The notes below the pieces were generated by a model, which made no database searches, was not told the origin of the DNA, and saw only the letters and a list, made by a program, of their open reading frames with translations. This document shows, one piece after another, positions 43,889-55,844 of a DNA stretch of 64,000 bases. A program made the translations under genes and the position numbers. The stretch comes from Pisolithus tinctorius (lineage: Eukaryota; Basidiomycota; Agaricomycetes; Boletales; Pisolithaceae): positions 310,001-374,000 of the forward strand of contig JANFAH010000009.1 in the NCBI GenBank assembly GCA_024663395.1, written 5' to 3'. Each line of letters starts with the position of its first letter. Position 1 is the first letter of the stretch.

Positions 43889-46800
43889 ATGGACAGTGAC
43901 GTGCGTCACTTGTGTATAGACGTCGCTGGTGTCAGTGATGAAGTTGCCATGAGTTACGAGTTTCTACGACGAGAGTACACGTTGGAGCGCATTACAGTGC
44001 GGAATGATCTCAGTATGGGGTCTGTGTACCCTAGAGGACCGTTGTTGATCTGTCACGCAAACTCTGTTCGGGAGTTCGTGGAGCAGTACCCGTACTTGAC
44101 ATCAAAAGCCATTAAATCTATCGCGCAATACCACGGCGTGCTTTTGCAGCAACATTTGCGACGCATGTCTGCTTGGATGCTCTTGTGGTCATGAGTGTAT
44201 AGCAGATTGTCTGTCTTTATTTTATGTGTTCCGACAACTGAGAACTGCCCGGCGTGGACGATGCCTTGCACCAGCGCTTACACCAGCTATTTCATTAGAG
44301 AGAAATCTCGCCGGTGTTAGAGCTATTCAGAGAGGTATACACAGGCACGACGGCAACGCACAGTGACGGGAGGACAGGGAGAGCAATATAGTTACCCACC
44401 GATAGTATCGACGAGCGAAAAACTCGACATCATTCGGATTGGCAAAAGAATATGTCCCCGCAGCACCTTGCAGAGGATGTTTGCGCTGTGTGCGCACAAA
44501 TGGTCTCATGCAGGGATCTCATTGATATTTTCCCAACTACAGAGATGCTTTCGGTATTAAGAAACGACTGGTTACCGACGGCGTGTCTTCCTCGGACGTA
44601 TGATTTGGCAAAATATTGCGGGGCCATTCTTTGCTCACAGGAATGCGTTGTTTAGACAATCTTGCAGAGGTACGGGTGTGTCCTTCATGTCAAAAGCCAT
44701 TGGCGGCGAGGACGCTGCAGCAACCAAAGGACGCGATTGCCAATTTTCAATATTATGCGCATTCGGAGTTGCCACAGGAAGTTCGAGACAGTATTGGTCT
44801 GCGAGTTCGTTGGAGTTGATGCTCGTCGCGGCTTGTCGCGCTACAGTTATAACTCCATTTCAAACAAAGAGTATTCGAGGGGGGCGAGTCCCTGAGGAGG
44901 CGAGTCAGTTTTAACCGGGTAACGTTGCTTTGTTACCTCAGGACCGTCTGCATTGTCAAAAGTCCTTCCACTGGCTCGAAGTGATCTGCGGGGGGCTGTG
45001 TGTGTTGTGTTTGCTGGTGGTGCGTTTCGTCCGAGTCCGAGGTTTGCGAAAATTCCCCCCGTGCTGGTTAGCAGGACCAGAGTAAAATGTATGATTGAGT
45101 TTTTGATATCTAACAATAAATGGTATATGGAGAGGGGCATCACCTTTAGTGCTGAGAATATGGCGTCGCTTGTGAGTGGCGAGGAGGACACGGTGTGTTG
45201 CAGGGGATTGAGATCACACATCTTCGGAGTGAGAACGGGAATGCAGAACTGATGAGTGCGTAGACTGGTCAGCACTGGCGCATGAACTTGTTACTGAGAT
45301 GGTTGCGTATTGGAGGAGACCGTTCTGAGCACTCACGAGAGCTATGAAGGCGACCGCCCTTGCTCATGCATTAAGTCATAGAAGTTTCTAGTGAGTCGAG
45401 CAGGTTCCGAGTTGATGAATGAGGACTCACCAGGCTTTATGACTGCTGTTTTCCCCCACCTTGATCCATGGGGCATTGGCGTTTTAATCATCCAGCCCGA
45501 CGTCCGGATCAGCAGATTTCGTTTTGGCGTCAACTTAGGAACTTGCTATGGCAGGTGGATTCCCCCTTCGCACGGGATGCGACATTCCCATTTATCTGTT
45601 GGAACATTTTGCAGAAACGGGCAGCAAGTGAGAATACTGCTTTTTGCATACTCTGCGAGACGTCACAGCCTTGTGAAGGATGTGTGGGAGGCAGAGTCGA
45701 ATATAATATCATTGGCGGAGAAGTTGGAATGGAATCTGAAGGCAAACGTTGACTCCGTAGCTGAGAGGGGGGCGTTGCGGTTATTTCGAGTTGAATGTCA
45801 TATGTCGTTCATTGCCTGGCAGTGACGGTATAAGTTGTGTTGTCGAAACGAAATCAGGTCTTTGACACGCCGACTAGGGACCCCGGCCTTCTTTCTTACT
45901 TTGAATCTGCATGATGTGACGAATATCCTCGTTGCTCACTTTGGTGGAATACATGTCTCTCGGTGGCGAGATGAGCTTACGATTGGGCAGTCTTTGTCGC
46001 ATCACATCCAGCTGCAGCGGCCAAGGCATTCGATGTTGTTATTCAGGTTTTATAGATCGTGGTGAAATATAATAAGGGAGTGGGATTGTTTGGGAAATGT
46101 TTGGGATACTATGGTACAGTGGAAGCACAGGGGAGAGGGACGTTGCATTGTCATATGCTGCTGTGGGTTGAGGGCCATCCAAATCCGAACGATTGCGTCG
46201 ATGATGTTGACGACGACATTTTGAGGCTGCTTTTCCAATGGTTAGAAGATCTTATTAAATGCGAGCTTCCAGGACCCACCCTGAAAGCATGAATCCTGCT
46301 GAAACAAATCCAGTCAAACCAGTGCACGGGATGTCGATCTCGATCCTTGTTTACAATTACCTCCTCAATTGCAGAGCATGGCGAAGAGGCGTTCTTAGAT
46401 GCCTACCAGGATTTTGTACATCACCTTGCTATTGAATGTAATTGGCACGAACACATGCCTACTTGTTTCAAACATCTTTGGCCGGCAGGAGCCAGGGGAT
46501 GAGAATTGTTGTATGCGAATCGATGGAACAGTGCGAATGCAGAGCTCTGTTGATCCGGAAACAGTCTATTCTTCTTCGTCGACTGCATCCACGTATAAAT
46601 AACTATAACGACGTTACGTTGTTTCTTCTGCAATGTAATATGGATATCAAATTTGTGGGCTCTGGAGCCGCAGCGAAAGCGTTGACTTACTACATTAGTG
46701 ATTATATAACCAAAAACGATTTGCAGGTCCATGTCGGCCTTCAAGCGATCCGCTGCTATTGATAGCCATCGAAGGCTTTTCAAATGACGTTGAAACATCG

Positions 46801-49700
46801 TCCTCCGTGCATGAACGAAACCTGTTGACAAAGACTGTTAATGCCATGATGGGTAGAAGGAGGTGTTGCATCAACAGGTTATGAGTTATTTGATTGGCAG
46901 TGGGATTTTTATACAGCACATGATTTCCGCACCGTACGTTTCCACGAATTTGTGATATAGCGATTGCACATGAGCAGCACATCGACGGTGACTGTGACTG
47001 CGAAACAGGGAGCACACCGATTGTCCTGGAAATCTCTATGGTTCAACTTGCACTGCGCACACATCCCGTGGTTCACTGTCAGTGATGTCGGAGACTCTCG
47101 ATTATTTAATGCACCTACAATATCCCCCTTCGAGTGCATGAGTCTATGGCAGTTTCTGGAGCAAACTCAGAAGGTAAAACATTCATTTAGAATGGGGGAG
47201 CTGCACCCAACGCACCGAGCACGTAGAAGAGCCAAGGTCTGGCACTACAGAGCGCCCTGCATATTCTCGCAGATTTCGTGCAGTGTTTGCCAGTGAGACC
47301 TATCTGCGTTCAGCACACATGAACTTTGTATTCGGAACACCTTTGTGGTACCCATTTTGCTAGGGGATTCCATTCCATTGCCGCAAAATCTGATCACCGC
47401 ATGGAGCACTTCTGTCGCGCTGTTACTTCTGTTTCACTGGCGGAATCCTTCTGAGTTGCTTGAAGGTTATTCGTGCTGGACTGAAGCTTTTGATGCTCAC
47501 CAGTTCTCTGAAACGTCCTCTCAGATAATCTCTAATTTTCTGATTGAGTTGGAGTGTAAGGACGCCAGGGACATCGTGCAAGGGGATTATACCAAAACAT
47601 TCTCGAGGCAACGCGTCCTCAGGTTTCCACATACAGAGGGCGAGTGAATATGATGTGGAGCTGTTGCGGGAGGCCCTCATTCAGGATTCCGCTTTAGATG
47701 ATACATAGAGTGATACACAAGCATTAGACATCGAAGATTCAGATGGGGGTCGCAGGGCAAGGATACCTCAGGATGAACAGGACATAATCTCCATGTCTCG
47801 TGCTTCATGACCAGGGGTATTCAAATGAGTGTTCCTATGCCATTGAGGGGCAGGTCATGGAAGTCAGCACTAATATGGAGGATCAGATTACACTCCATAG
47901 CACATACATGAATTCACAGCGGAAACGTAAACGACCTGAAAGACGTTTGGAGGAGGATGGATTGAATGGTGACGGGACGTCGAGGATTCGTAAACGACTG
48001 CGTACAACTGTAGAGAGCAATGCAGCAGGCGTCTCTGTAGAGTCGTGCAGAAACAATGGCTTTCTGCTGACGCTGCGACCAATGAATGCGAAATCCAAGC
48101 CATTGTGGCAGAAATGGTTCCCAAGTGGACCTTGCAAGACAATCCCAAACAAAAACGGGCCTTCACAATAATAGTCGAGCACATGCTGTGGCGAGACCCG
48201 AACAAATGTTGATGTTCATTACCGGTATTGCAGGCTCTGGTAAGAGCCACCTAATTAGAGCAATTGTGGATGCATTTGCACAAGAGGGACGTTCCTGAAA
48301 TTCTGTTGAGTGCTCCTACGGGTAGTGCGGCCTGCCTCATTGATGGATTCACTATTCATGCACTCACTCTTATGAATACATGCACCTTGGGGAAAACAAG
48401 AAAGAGCCTGCAGCAGGGTTGTGATGAGTGCAATATAGACATGGATGAATTACAGGAGATTTGGCATGACGTCTCGTATTTGGTCTTGGATGAAGTTTCT
48501 ATGGTTTCAGCGGAGCTCATGTCCGACATTTCAAGTCGTATTAGTCTCGCAAAGGCCAGCGATCCTGCCAAGAAGGACTTACCCTTTGGAGGTGTCAACG
48601 TCATCTTCGCTGGTGATATGGCCCAGCTCCATCCTGTAAATGGCACCGCTTTGTATTCGCACTCTGTTGTGAATAACTTAACAAGGTATACGTTTGAAAC
48701 GGTGAAGTCTCAATGGTGACTATTTGGTGCATTCCTATGGAGATCTCTGACTCATGTTGTACAACTCATTCAAAATGAACGGGCAAAAGCGGATCCAACG
48801 TTTATAGAGATGCTTGGTTGTATCTGATTAGGTTCTGTGGACACTTCAAGCATCAGCCCACCTTCCGATTTGCATAATCTCCAGCAGAGGCTACTCACCG
48901 AGCTTTAACAGAAATGATAAACAAAAATTCCTGCAGTTCTCCGAAGCACCGATCGTCTTCGGGGAGCGACGCCTCCGTGATCGATGGAACGAAGAGATGG
49001 CAAGATTTTTCGCACATAGAACAAATCAATCATTTGAGTATTGTTACGCCGAACATTTCTGTGACGGAGAACGCCTCACCGGCGAGGAGGATGATCGTTT
49101 AGCATTGGTGCGGCCGAAAGAATCTAAGGATTACCTTGGGCGACTCCCTCTGTTCCCTGGCATGCCTGTCCTTATCACGGAAAATCTTTCCGTCGCCGGA
49201 AAAGTCGTAAACGGGGCGCGTGGGACGGTGCGGTGACATTGTTTGTTTCTACTGTACTTGGAAAGCGCATCATTCGCTGCGTTTACGTAGCTGTTCCCGC
49301 ATCTACCCTTCTATTGCCCGGAGAAGACCCCCACATTGTCGCGGTGTTCCCTCAGAACTGTACGTTTCTTATTTCTCTGAAACACGCAGGGAGATTCCAA
49401 ATTACACGACGTCAGGTTCCGGTGATACCCGGCTGGGCCTTCACCGATTACAAAGCTCAAGGAAACAACACTGGAGAAAGTTATCGTCGATTTGGCTAGT
49501 GCAAGAGGGGTGCAGCAACGCGTACGTTATGCTATCTCGAGCCCGTTCCTTGTCCCGGCCTAGCCATCTTACGCTCATTCTCCCCCCATCGATGTCTTGG
49601 TCGTCTACAGCACGATCTGCGAAACGGTTGGTTCGCCTAGCAAGTCTTGATGCCGCTACAGCCACAGCCTGCTCCCAGGCAACGTCACGTCGCAGTGGTG
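43889..49700 (+). pseudogene. Helitron Rep/helicase with DUF6570-like N-terminal region, decayed
   Basis: Pieces in many frames but in the right order. A Cys/His-rich N-terminal part (CAVCAQMVSCRDLIDIFP, about 44477; VCPSCQKPL, about 44672, then AIANFQYYAHSELP) resembles DUF6570. The Helitron_like_N region follows (FPHLDPWGIG, 45454; FPFICWNILQK, 45586; LCCRNEIRSL, 45835). The HUH motif is TLHCHMLLW (46140-46166) and the two-tyrosine motif YYISDYITK (46688-46714). The PIF1-like helicase has Walker A GIAGSGKS (48224-48247), Walker B VLDEVSM (about 48483), FAGDMAQLHPV, and the C-terminal AFTDYKAQG (49438). Rep nicks and joins single strands in rolling-circle transposition. Many stops and shifts, so this copy is not autonomous. 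Confidence 0.88.
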
Positions 49701-49853
49701 ACGTCGTCATCTACTTCATCCAGATCGTGAGCGCGCCTGAATTACAGCTATTTCACCTCTCTTATATAACGAACTCTCTTGGCTCACCAATCTCACATTT
49801 ATAATCCAAGGCTGTCCCGGGCTTTCCACCCCGTGTCTTCCTTGCCTTTCACC

Positions 49854-51026
49854 ATGTCTTTCCTACCCTCTCCCAATCACTTTACTCGGTGCGGACCTCT
49901 GGACAGAGGACCTACAGCGTATCATTCACAGCCGCGCGTCCGTTCAGGATCTCCAGCAGTGGCAATCTTTCCCAACCTCTCTCTGTCATATGGTCGAATG
50001 GGCGACTGTGGCTCGCGATCCGACCCTCGACCGATCGAAGGCGGTCACATCTCCTCGTCTACAAAACGCTGCCTATTCCCGAACCTTATGGGGTCTTGTA
50101 CCCTGTATCCGTCCGCATCTACGGTTTCCTGGACAAATTCTGTGTCGGCGACTTCGGAAATTGGAACGGGTTTGCTTCTTATTTTCTGTCATCACGGCAG
50201 TCATGAATAAATTGCAGGGATTGCGTGAGAGCCGCATATGCTGTGCAAAGCCTGTCTTTGTGCAGTGCCGGGAATGCCACTGCGTGGCGGAATCAACTCG
50301 ATCGCTTGAACCTCGCTGCTAGCTTTGCGAGCCGGGTTCTCAAACTCCCGCTACCATCCATCCAATTCCGCAGTCATCTCCACATGCAAAGAAGGGTTTT
50401 TACGAAGGTATTACATATCCCTTCGTATCTACGTACTTCATATCGTGTTTCTGATACGCGTTCATCAGCGACCAATTGAAGCACAACCTCCAATAGCACG
50501 AGATGTCCCGGTGGTGCGCAACGTGACTGCCCAAAATGCGAACATTCCAAAACTTCCTGACCATCCATGGGAATGGAACGGGCCCGTGGAGATTTTGGAA
50601 AGAAGCGAAGATGGAACAATAACACCAATCCACGAAGTTCTACTATCTCGGGGGGACTTCGTCGAGGTAGACGCAGAGTTTGATCTCGTTGTAGTTCGAA
50701 CGCAGGCCAGCAAATCTCATTTGCGCGTTTTCCTGACCTGTAAGCAAGTCCTACGACTCCAAACAGCCCGTATCGTACAGGCTCATACCCGTTGTCTCAC
50801 CATCCTGCGACCTTTCTTCCTGACCCCCCCCCCTCAGCCTACAGAAGCACCTTCGTCCTCATTGCGACCTACTGAGGTAAGGCGCATGCGCGTGATCAGG
50901 ACCACCGAAGAAGTTTCCAGCCCCTGGCCGCCCGAATCCACCATGGAGGAGCCAGACGCTACATCAATGTCGCTCCGAGGCCGACGTCATTCCTCTGCAT
51001 CAATGCCGAGTTCATTCGCAATGTAA
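49854..51026 (+). CDS. Helitron cargo ORF cluster A, hypothetical
   Basis: Coding-like pieces: ADLWTEDLQRIIHSRASVQD (from 49891), YGVLYPVSVRIYGFLDKFCV in another frame (about 50095), and the long frame 50325-51026 with NIPKLPDHPWEWNGPVEILE and GDFVEVDAEFDLVVVRTQ. The last looks like a small beta-rich domain. An intron is possible at about 50737-50768. The start at 49854 is a guess; frames change at least twice, so either introns or decay. No family recognised. Confidence 0.35.
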
Positions 51027-51420
51027 CTAACGTACGTGACCTTCCACACCAATATCGCCAGCAGAATCTGACCGAGTCTACAGCTCTTCTCCCCCCCTTC
51101 CAAAGACGGAACGCAGCTCCAGTCCTCATCGTAGTTTTAACCTATAAACCGACCGAGTCCATAGAACAGCGCCTGGCATGTATTGTACTCCCGTTACATA
51201 ACAGAAACAATGCGTTCCTTCCAACTCAGAAACCCCTCCACGCCCTTGTCTGTACATCTCCTGTCGTAATCTCCGGCACCCGATGCTCCTATCAATCCCC
51301 AAGCTCGGCCCATTGTCCCCAATGAATTCAGTGCTCTGCCACAAGCCCCAACATTTCCCTGAATGGCCCGAATAACTTTCCCGACCACATCTACATCCCA
51401 TCGCGTCGTTATTCCCTGCG

Positions 51421-52671
51421 ATGGCACCCAAGCGAGACGCTCCTCAACCTAAAGAAGCGTCAGTTCCAAAACGAATGCGAACAGCTGCTCCTTCACAAAC
51501 ATCCATCGCCAACAAACTGAGTGTTCTGGAAACAGCCTCGCCTGCTCGCGATACTCCACCGACAACCCCCCGTGACCATCCCGCCTGTGATGATCCTGAC
51601 TATTCCTCCACCCCGTCAACGGACACGCTACCCAGCACATGCCCCCCCATCGCCAGCGACGTTCCGGCTCCCAAGGAAACTGTTTCCTCCCATTTGGAGG
51701 AATCTCCCAACCCCCCGCCAAAACCAACTACTAGCAACAATCCGTTCCCATCCTCTGTAATCCCAGGAACCATTGCCACGGTAGGACCACCCCCCGACTC
51801 ACGTCTTTTCGACCCGGAGCGTATTTCCACTTGCCCTGAGCCGCTGCTGAAGTAAGTTTTCGCAAATGCCGGTGACCTTCGAGAACTAACCAAAAACCTT
51901 ACATCCCCAACCGCAATCCCAGACGCATAGAGGTTCTCTCGAGCTATTCAAACGGTGACGCCAACACATTCGCGCTTGGACATATCTTACCGTGTGCGAC
52001 CTGGGGGATAACAGACCCGTACGAGGATCGCAGCAAGATACTTTGCAATCCAAAGACAAATGAACCGGTCAACATCTGGATTCTGGGTCACATTACTAAC
52101 ACATGGTTCATGAAGGACGGTGCCCCAGACAGCCAATGCTCTGTCACCGTCCTTCCACTGTCCACGAGAATTGGACAATACGCCAATACCTTGCTTTCCA
52201 AATTCTCTAACCCGACTTTGCGTAAGTACTCTCTAAACTACATCTCACTGCATAAATTAATGCTCAACTATGGCGTCTGCAGCGCCAAATGAGTATGACC
52301 GTGGCCTTATCCGCGCAGTTCGTTGGCAGAGCCCCCGAAGCGGGGGCGTCGTACGTCCTTTTCGTTTCTCCCTAGAACCCCCCTAATTGTCACCCCAGAG
52401 CACCCTCTTTAACTCAATCTACGACGCTCGAGAGGTCCTTAAAACCAAAAGTTCAATGAAGAAATTGGACATTTCCTACCTCGAGAAACGCGCACTTGTC
52501 TTACTCGAAACACATTTTAATCGCTATCGCCAAAAAGATGAAAACGGCCGGTGGACTATTTCTAGAACGCAATTTGAACTGCAGGCAATCTATCTCCTTC
52601 AGGACCCCTGTCTTCCCGACTCAGACCACAATACAGACAGTGGCGTAGAAATCGCTGGACTCGCTATTTAA
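51421..52671 (+). CDS. Helitron cargo gene B, hypothetical multi-exon
   Basis: The ATG at 51421 opens a disordered Lys/Pro/Ser/Thr-rich N-terminus (MAPKRDAPQPKEASVPKRMR). A donor GTAAGT follows LLK at 51853 and the next exon begins near 51923: SSYSNGDANTFALGHILPCA, NIWILGHITNTWFMKDGAPD, VLPLSTRIGQYAN. Later pieces are MTVALSAQFVGRAPEAGAS (about 52290-52345) and, from about 52399, STLFNSIYDAREVLKTKSSM, KLDISYLEKRALVLLETHF, with TAA at 52671. The basic N-terminus could be a nuclear signal. Phase across the third junction does not close by my reading, so one exon boundary or a frameshift is uncertain. The function is unknown. Confidence 0.45.
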
Positions 52672-52828
52672 AATTGCAGCCCCTCTCTCACATCTTCCAT
52701 CTCCTTCACACTCTAGTTACGTCGTCATCATCCACGCTACCTTTCCAAATCTTACACCCATTCCCATATCCAACAGAAGCACCTCTGGGGCATCCGCCTG
52801 AACGCTTATCCCTCTTCCACTCCCTGGA

Positions 52829-53191
52829 ATGTCAACCGTACTGGCATTCTTCTTATCCACAGCCGGAAACAGTGGTCAAAGACTGGTGTGCTTTCGACGA
52901 CTCAACGAAGACGTCGAAATCATACACCACAGAAACCTTTTCCCCCCAACACCACTCCCTTTGAAAGTGACGTCTTCGTCAACCACATCCATTTCCGCAT
53001 CGTCTTCGATCGCTACCCGCCACCAGTACAACCGATCACAAGCTTCCTATTTATTCGTATGCCTCGGCAACCATGGTCGTGCCATCAACATCTGGCCTGA
53101 GAATGACATGGACGCTATACTCGAGGCACTTATCATGTATCCCCGCCCCCCTTCTCAACTTCCCACAACATCTGACCTGTTCCCAGATTAA
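52829..53191 (+). CDS. Helitron cargo ORF C, small hypothetical protein
   Basis: 120 codons from ATG to TAA: MSTVLAFFLSTAGNSGQRLV, RRLNEDVEIIHHRNLFPP and NHGRAINIWPENDMDAILEA. The C-terminal part looks globular. It lies 160 bp after gene B on the same strand. Not recognised. Confidence 0.35.
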   Translation: MSTVLAFFLSTAGNSGQRLVCFRRLNEDVEIIHHRNLFPPTPLPLKVTSSSTTSISASSSIATRHQYNRSQASYLFVCLGNHGRAINIWPENDMDAILEALIMYPRPPSQLPTTSDLFPD

Positions 53192-53579
53192 ATAACTTGC
53201 ACCCATGCCTTGCCTCAGCCAGCGATGCCAACTTGCGAAATTAAGTTACATCCCACCGTGTCCTGCGCGGCCATTTTAACTTTTCCGACCATTACAACAC
53301 ATTGCATCATTGACAATCTCCCCCCTGCCACTGACAATTACGATTTGACGATGGATTATCCTTTACCTACGATTTCAGACATTGCATCATAGAAAAATTT
53401 CCTCCTTAACCTTCTTGATATTCTTAGCACGGACTATAAATTGCGTCATAAGCTACTTCCGTCTTCATTAGAAACTTGAGCGTGGGCAATGACATCGTCT
53501 ACTATCACACCAATTTCCAACACTATCCTCTGCATACACACATTCCAGCCCCTCCCCTAAGTCCTTCACTATATAAAAA

Positions 53580-54546
53580 ATGGCAAGTCACCGTGTACTC
53601 CAAGGCGCACTCAAAATGACATCGCCCACCACTACCAGAGAATTTCCTCTTTTTGCGAACACAGACCTCTTACAGCTCGTCTTCGAGCACTGCGATATGA
53701 GGGACCTCATCACATTTGCCACCACGTCAACTACCAACGCCGAACGCGTGAAATGGTACTTAAAGCACCAACTAGACGTCATATGCACCCCTTTCTTCCG
53801 GACCACAGAGCATCTCAAAAGCATTCTCTCTGCATGCGACACGGTAGTCTCCGGATCCGCGGCCCTGCGCATGGTACTCCCGTCCAATGCCTGCAATTGG
53901 CATTCATCGGACCTTGACATTTACGTCCCCCTTCACAACCATACACAACTCTACAATCTCCTCCGCAAACATGATTACATCATCGTCCGCAATGGAAGGC
54001 CCTACGTCGAAAACTATTCCCCTTCCACCATCTACACCGTCACCACCTTCACAAATGGCAAAAAAAAAAATCGACGTCATCGTATCGAGGAGTGCATCTG
54101 CCCTCTCCCCCATCTTTCATTTCCATTCAACAGCCGTTATGAACTTCTTCTCCGCCGACTCGCTGTTTTGCACGTACCCCAGCCTGACTCTACGTCACCG
54201 TTCCATGATCAATACCGCAAGCCTACGTCAGCGCACGTTCTCTCCCTCCAGCATGCAGGCTCTCCTGAAATACAAATTGCGCGGCTTTCGCATCATCTCC
54301 TGCGAGGAAACAAACCACCCTCAGTTCGCTTGCAGGACCAAAATCCGATCTCTGAATGATCGGGGTTGGCTATCGCTCGACTTCGAAACGGTTCCTCGCC
54401 GTGGCACTGCCCCCATTGCCACATTTTTTCGCTTGGGTATCGTCGACGCTGTATGGACACTCGGAGGACAAGTATGCGGATCAACCTCATTATGCGTCCA
54501 GCCCATCGTCCACATCATTGAAGACTGCTCGTACGTCACTCACTGA
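53580..54546 (+). pseudogene. Helitron cargo gene D: F-box/nucleotidyltransferase-like protein with an A-run frameshift
   Basis: The first frame (53580-) has an F-box-like start (LLQLVFEHCDMRDLITFATT) and a nucleotidyltransferase-type GS..DxD motif: VVSGSAALRMVLP followed by SSDLDIYVP. The frame then meets a run of eleven A (54060-54070). The next frame continues sensibly: IDVIVSRSASALSPIFHFHS, AVMNFFSADSLFCTYPSLTL and KYKLRGFRIISCEE, ending at 54546. Ten A would join the frames. I recall this GSxAL...DLDIYV plus FHST.VMN arrangement from a large Agaricomycete family of unknown role. It is either a one-base slip, an assembly error, or slippage expression. Confidence 0.6.
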
Positions 54547-54798
54547 CCATACCCACCACCAAACTCACCATGCAACAGCTACGTCATTTACCACCCTATA
54601 TAATCCTCCCCATCGGACAATAGCTTCGGACATATGCTGGACAATAGCCTACGAATATTTTCCTTCTTTTTTTTCCTTCTCTTTCTTAAAGAAACAGCAT
54701 CATGTACGAAAGACGCTCAACGTTTGCCCCCTTAGAAAGACAATTATATGTAGACAATTATATGTACACTCGTAAAAAAAAACTACGCTTCCTCCTGT

Positions 54799-54825
54799 GG
54801 CGTCCAGGGGCGCCCGGAGGGCTTT
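54799..54825 (+). repeat. Helitron 3' end: inverted repeat copy and terminal hairpin
   Basis: GGCGTCCAGG, then GCCC-GGA-GGGC, then TTT before the host GTATAAAAG. The usual CTRR end is not present, which also favours a Helitron2-like type over a canonical Helitron. Confidence 0.65.
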
Positions 54826-55156
54826 GTATAAAAGCATGTATCGTACTCTGCTGTTCTTCAGTACGAATATCAACTTAGTTCCTACTCCTTCTGCCTCTGA
54901 CTTCTGCCTGTCAGAGTTATCTCCGACTCTCCGTCTGTACTCTCCCTCTGAAATATGAGGGCTGAGATTGTGCAAGGGGGTAGTGCATGAGCTAAACCCA
55001 ATGCCCTCACTCCACTCTGCCGTTGTCTTGGCAGTCTTCGTTCCTGCCAACACTCTGCTAGTCAGAGTTCTGCCCTCTTGTGTCAGACTTGCTTCCGGAC
55101 CCTCCTCTAGACCTTATATAGCATCAGAGTTGGTTGGAGTAGGCCTGGACTTGACA
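54826..55156 (+). repeat. 3' LTR of element 2, right piece
   Basis: Begins GTATAAAAGC and ends ACTTGACA; colinear with 36102-36432. It includes the start motif AGTACGAATAT with its CpG intact. Confidence 0.88.
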
Positions 55157-55164
55157 GGGGGTGA

Positions 55165-55844
55165 TGTTATGCCCATGTCAGGGGTCTATCCTTTTTCATC
55201 ACTCCCCCTCTTTTCACCCAGTTTTGTGAGTCATGTGTGTCATGTGCCTCATCATGACTGTCCTTGGAATCCTTGCCCCCCAAGCCCTTGGAAGTCCAGC
55301 GCTGGAGGTATTTCCAATACCTACTGATGCCATGTAGGCTGCAGTCACCCTGACTCAGAGTTCTGATGCATCTTTGATGGACATCCCCTTGACTCATTCT
55401 GACTTGTATAGGTTGTTTATTTATTGATCCAGTGTCAGGCTCCTCACTGCATGTTGATTGTGCAGCCAGTATAGCCTTTGTCTCCTGCCTACCCCCATTG
55501 TTGACACCATATGACTCTTTACTATTTCATTGTTTACTGCTGTGGATACTTACTGTCACCTTGGTGCAACCTGTACAGTACTCTTGTCCTGAGGTATTTA
55601 TACAGTCATACCATACTTTGTATCCTCAGTTTTTTGATAGCTTGCAACTCAGCTTATTCCTTTGTCTTCATCTTCATCTTCTCCCCATCACAATCTCAGA
55701 AGAACTCGCCAGTGGACAAGACCTTTGTTGGATATCACCAATAACACTGAGCCATAGGGGTTACAACAAGTTTGGCCCATAGACTCCCCCTCACACCACT
55801 TGTGACTAGTCCATTTGATGAAGTCACTCAGCTTGGGCATAACA
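55165..55844 (+). repeat. LTR, TGTTATGCC...GGGCATAACA family, copy 2
   Basis: 680 bp, close to 34807-35505. Preceded by GGGGGTGA (55157-55164), the same polypurine-like word that precedes the LTR at 57165, and directly abutting the end of the element 2 LTR. Confidence 0.82.

Larger units (their letters stand above)
43694..54825 (+). mobile_element. Helitron (Helitron2-like ends) with cargo genes, about 11.1 kb
   Basis: Inserted in the 3' LTR of element 2; both LTR halves flank it exactly. The 5' end reads TTCCTGGACGCC. The 3' end has GGCGTCCAGG (54799-54808), the inverted copy of CCTGGACGCC (43696-43705), then a GCCC-GGA-GGGC hairpin (54812-54822) and TTT. Inverted repeats at the very 5' end but set inward at the 3' end, with a terminal hairpin, are known from Helitron2/Helentron-type elements. 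The junction is ambiguous by 3 bp because GTA is shared by both sides. It encodes a Rep/helicase relic and several further ORFs. CpG-rich against CpG-poor flanks. Confidence 0.85.

Noticed and set aside
43889..44194. Separate small gene of 101 codons
   Set aside because: Position and following Cys-rich pieces fit the decayed N-terminus of the Helitron protein rather than an independent gene.
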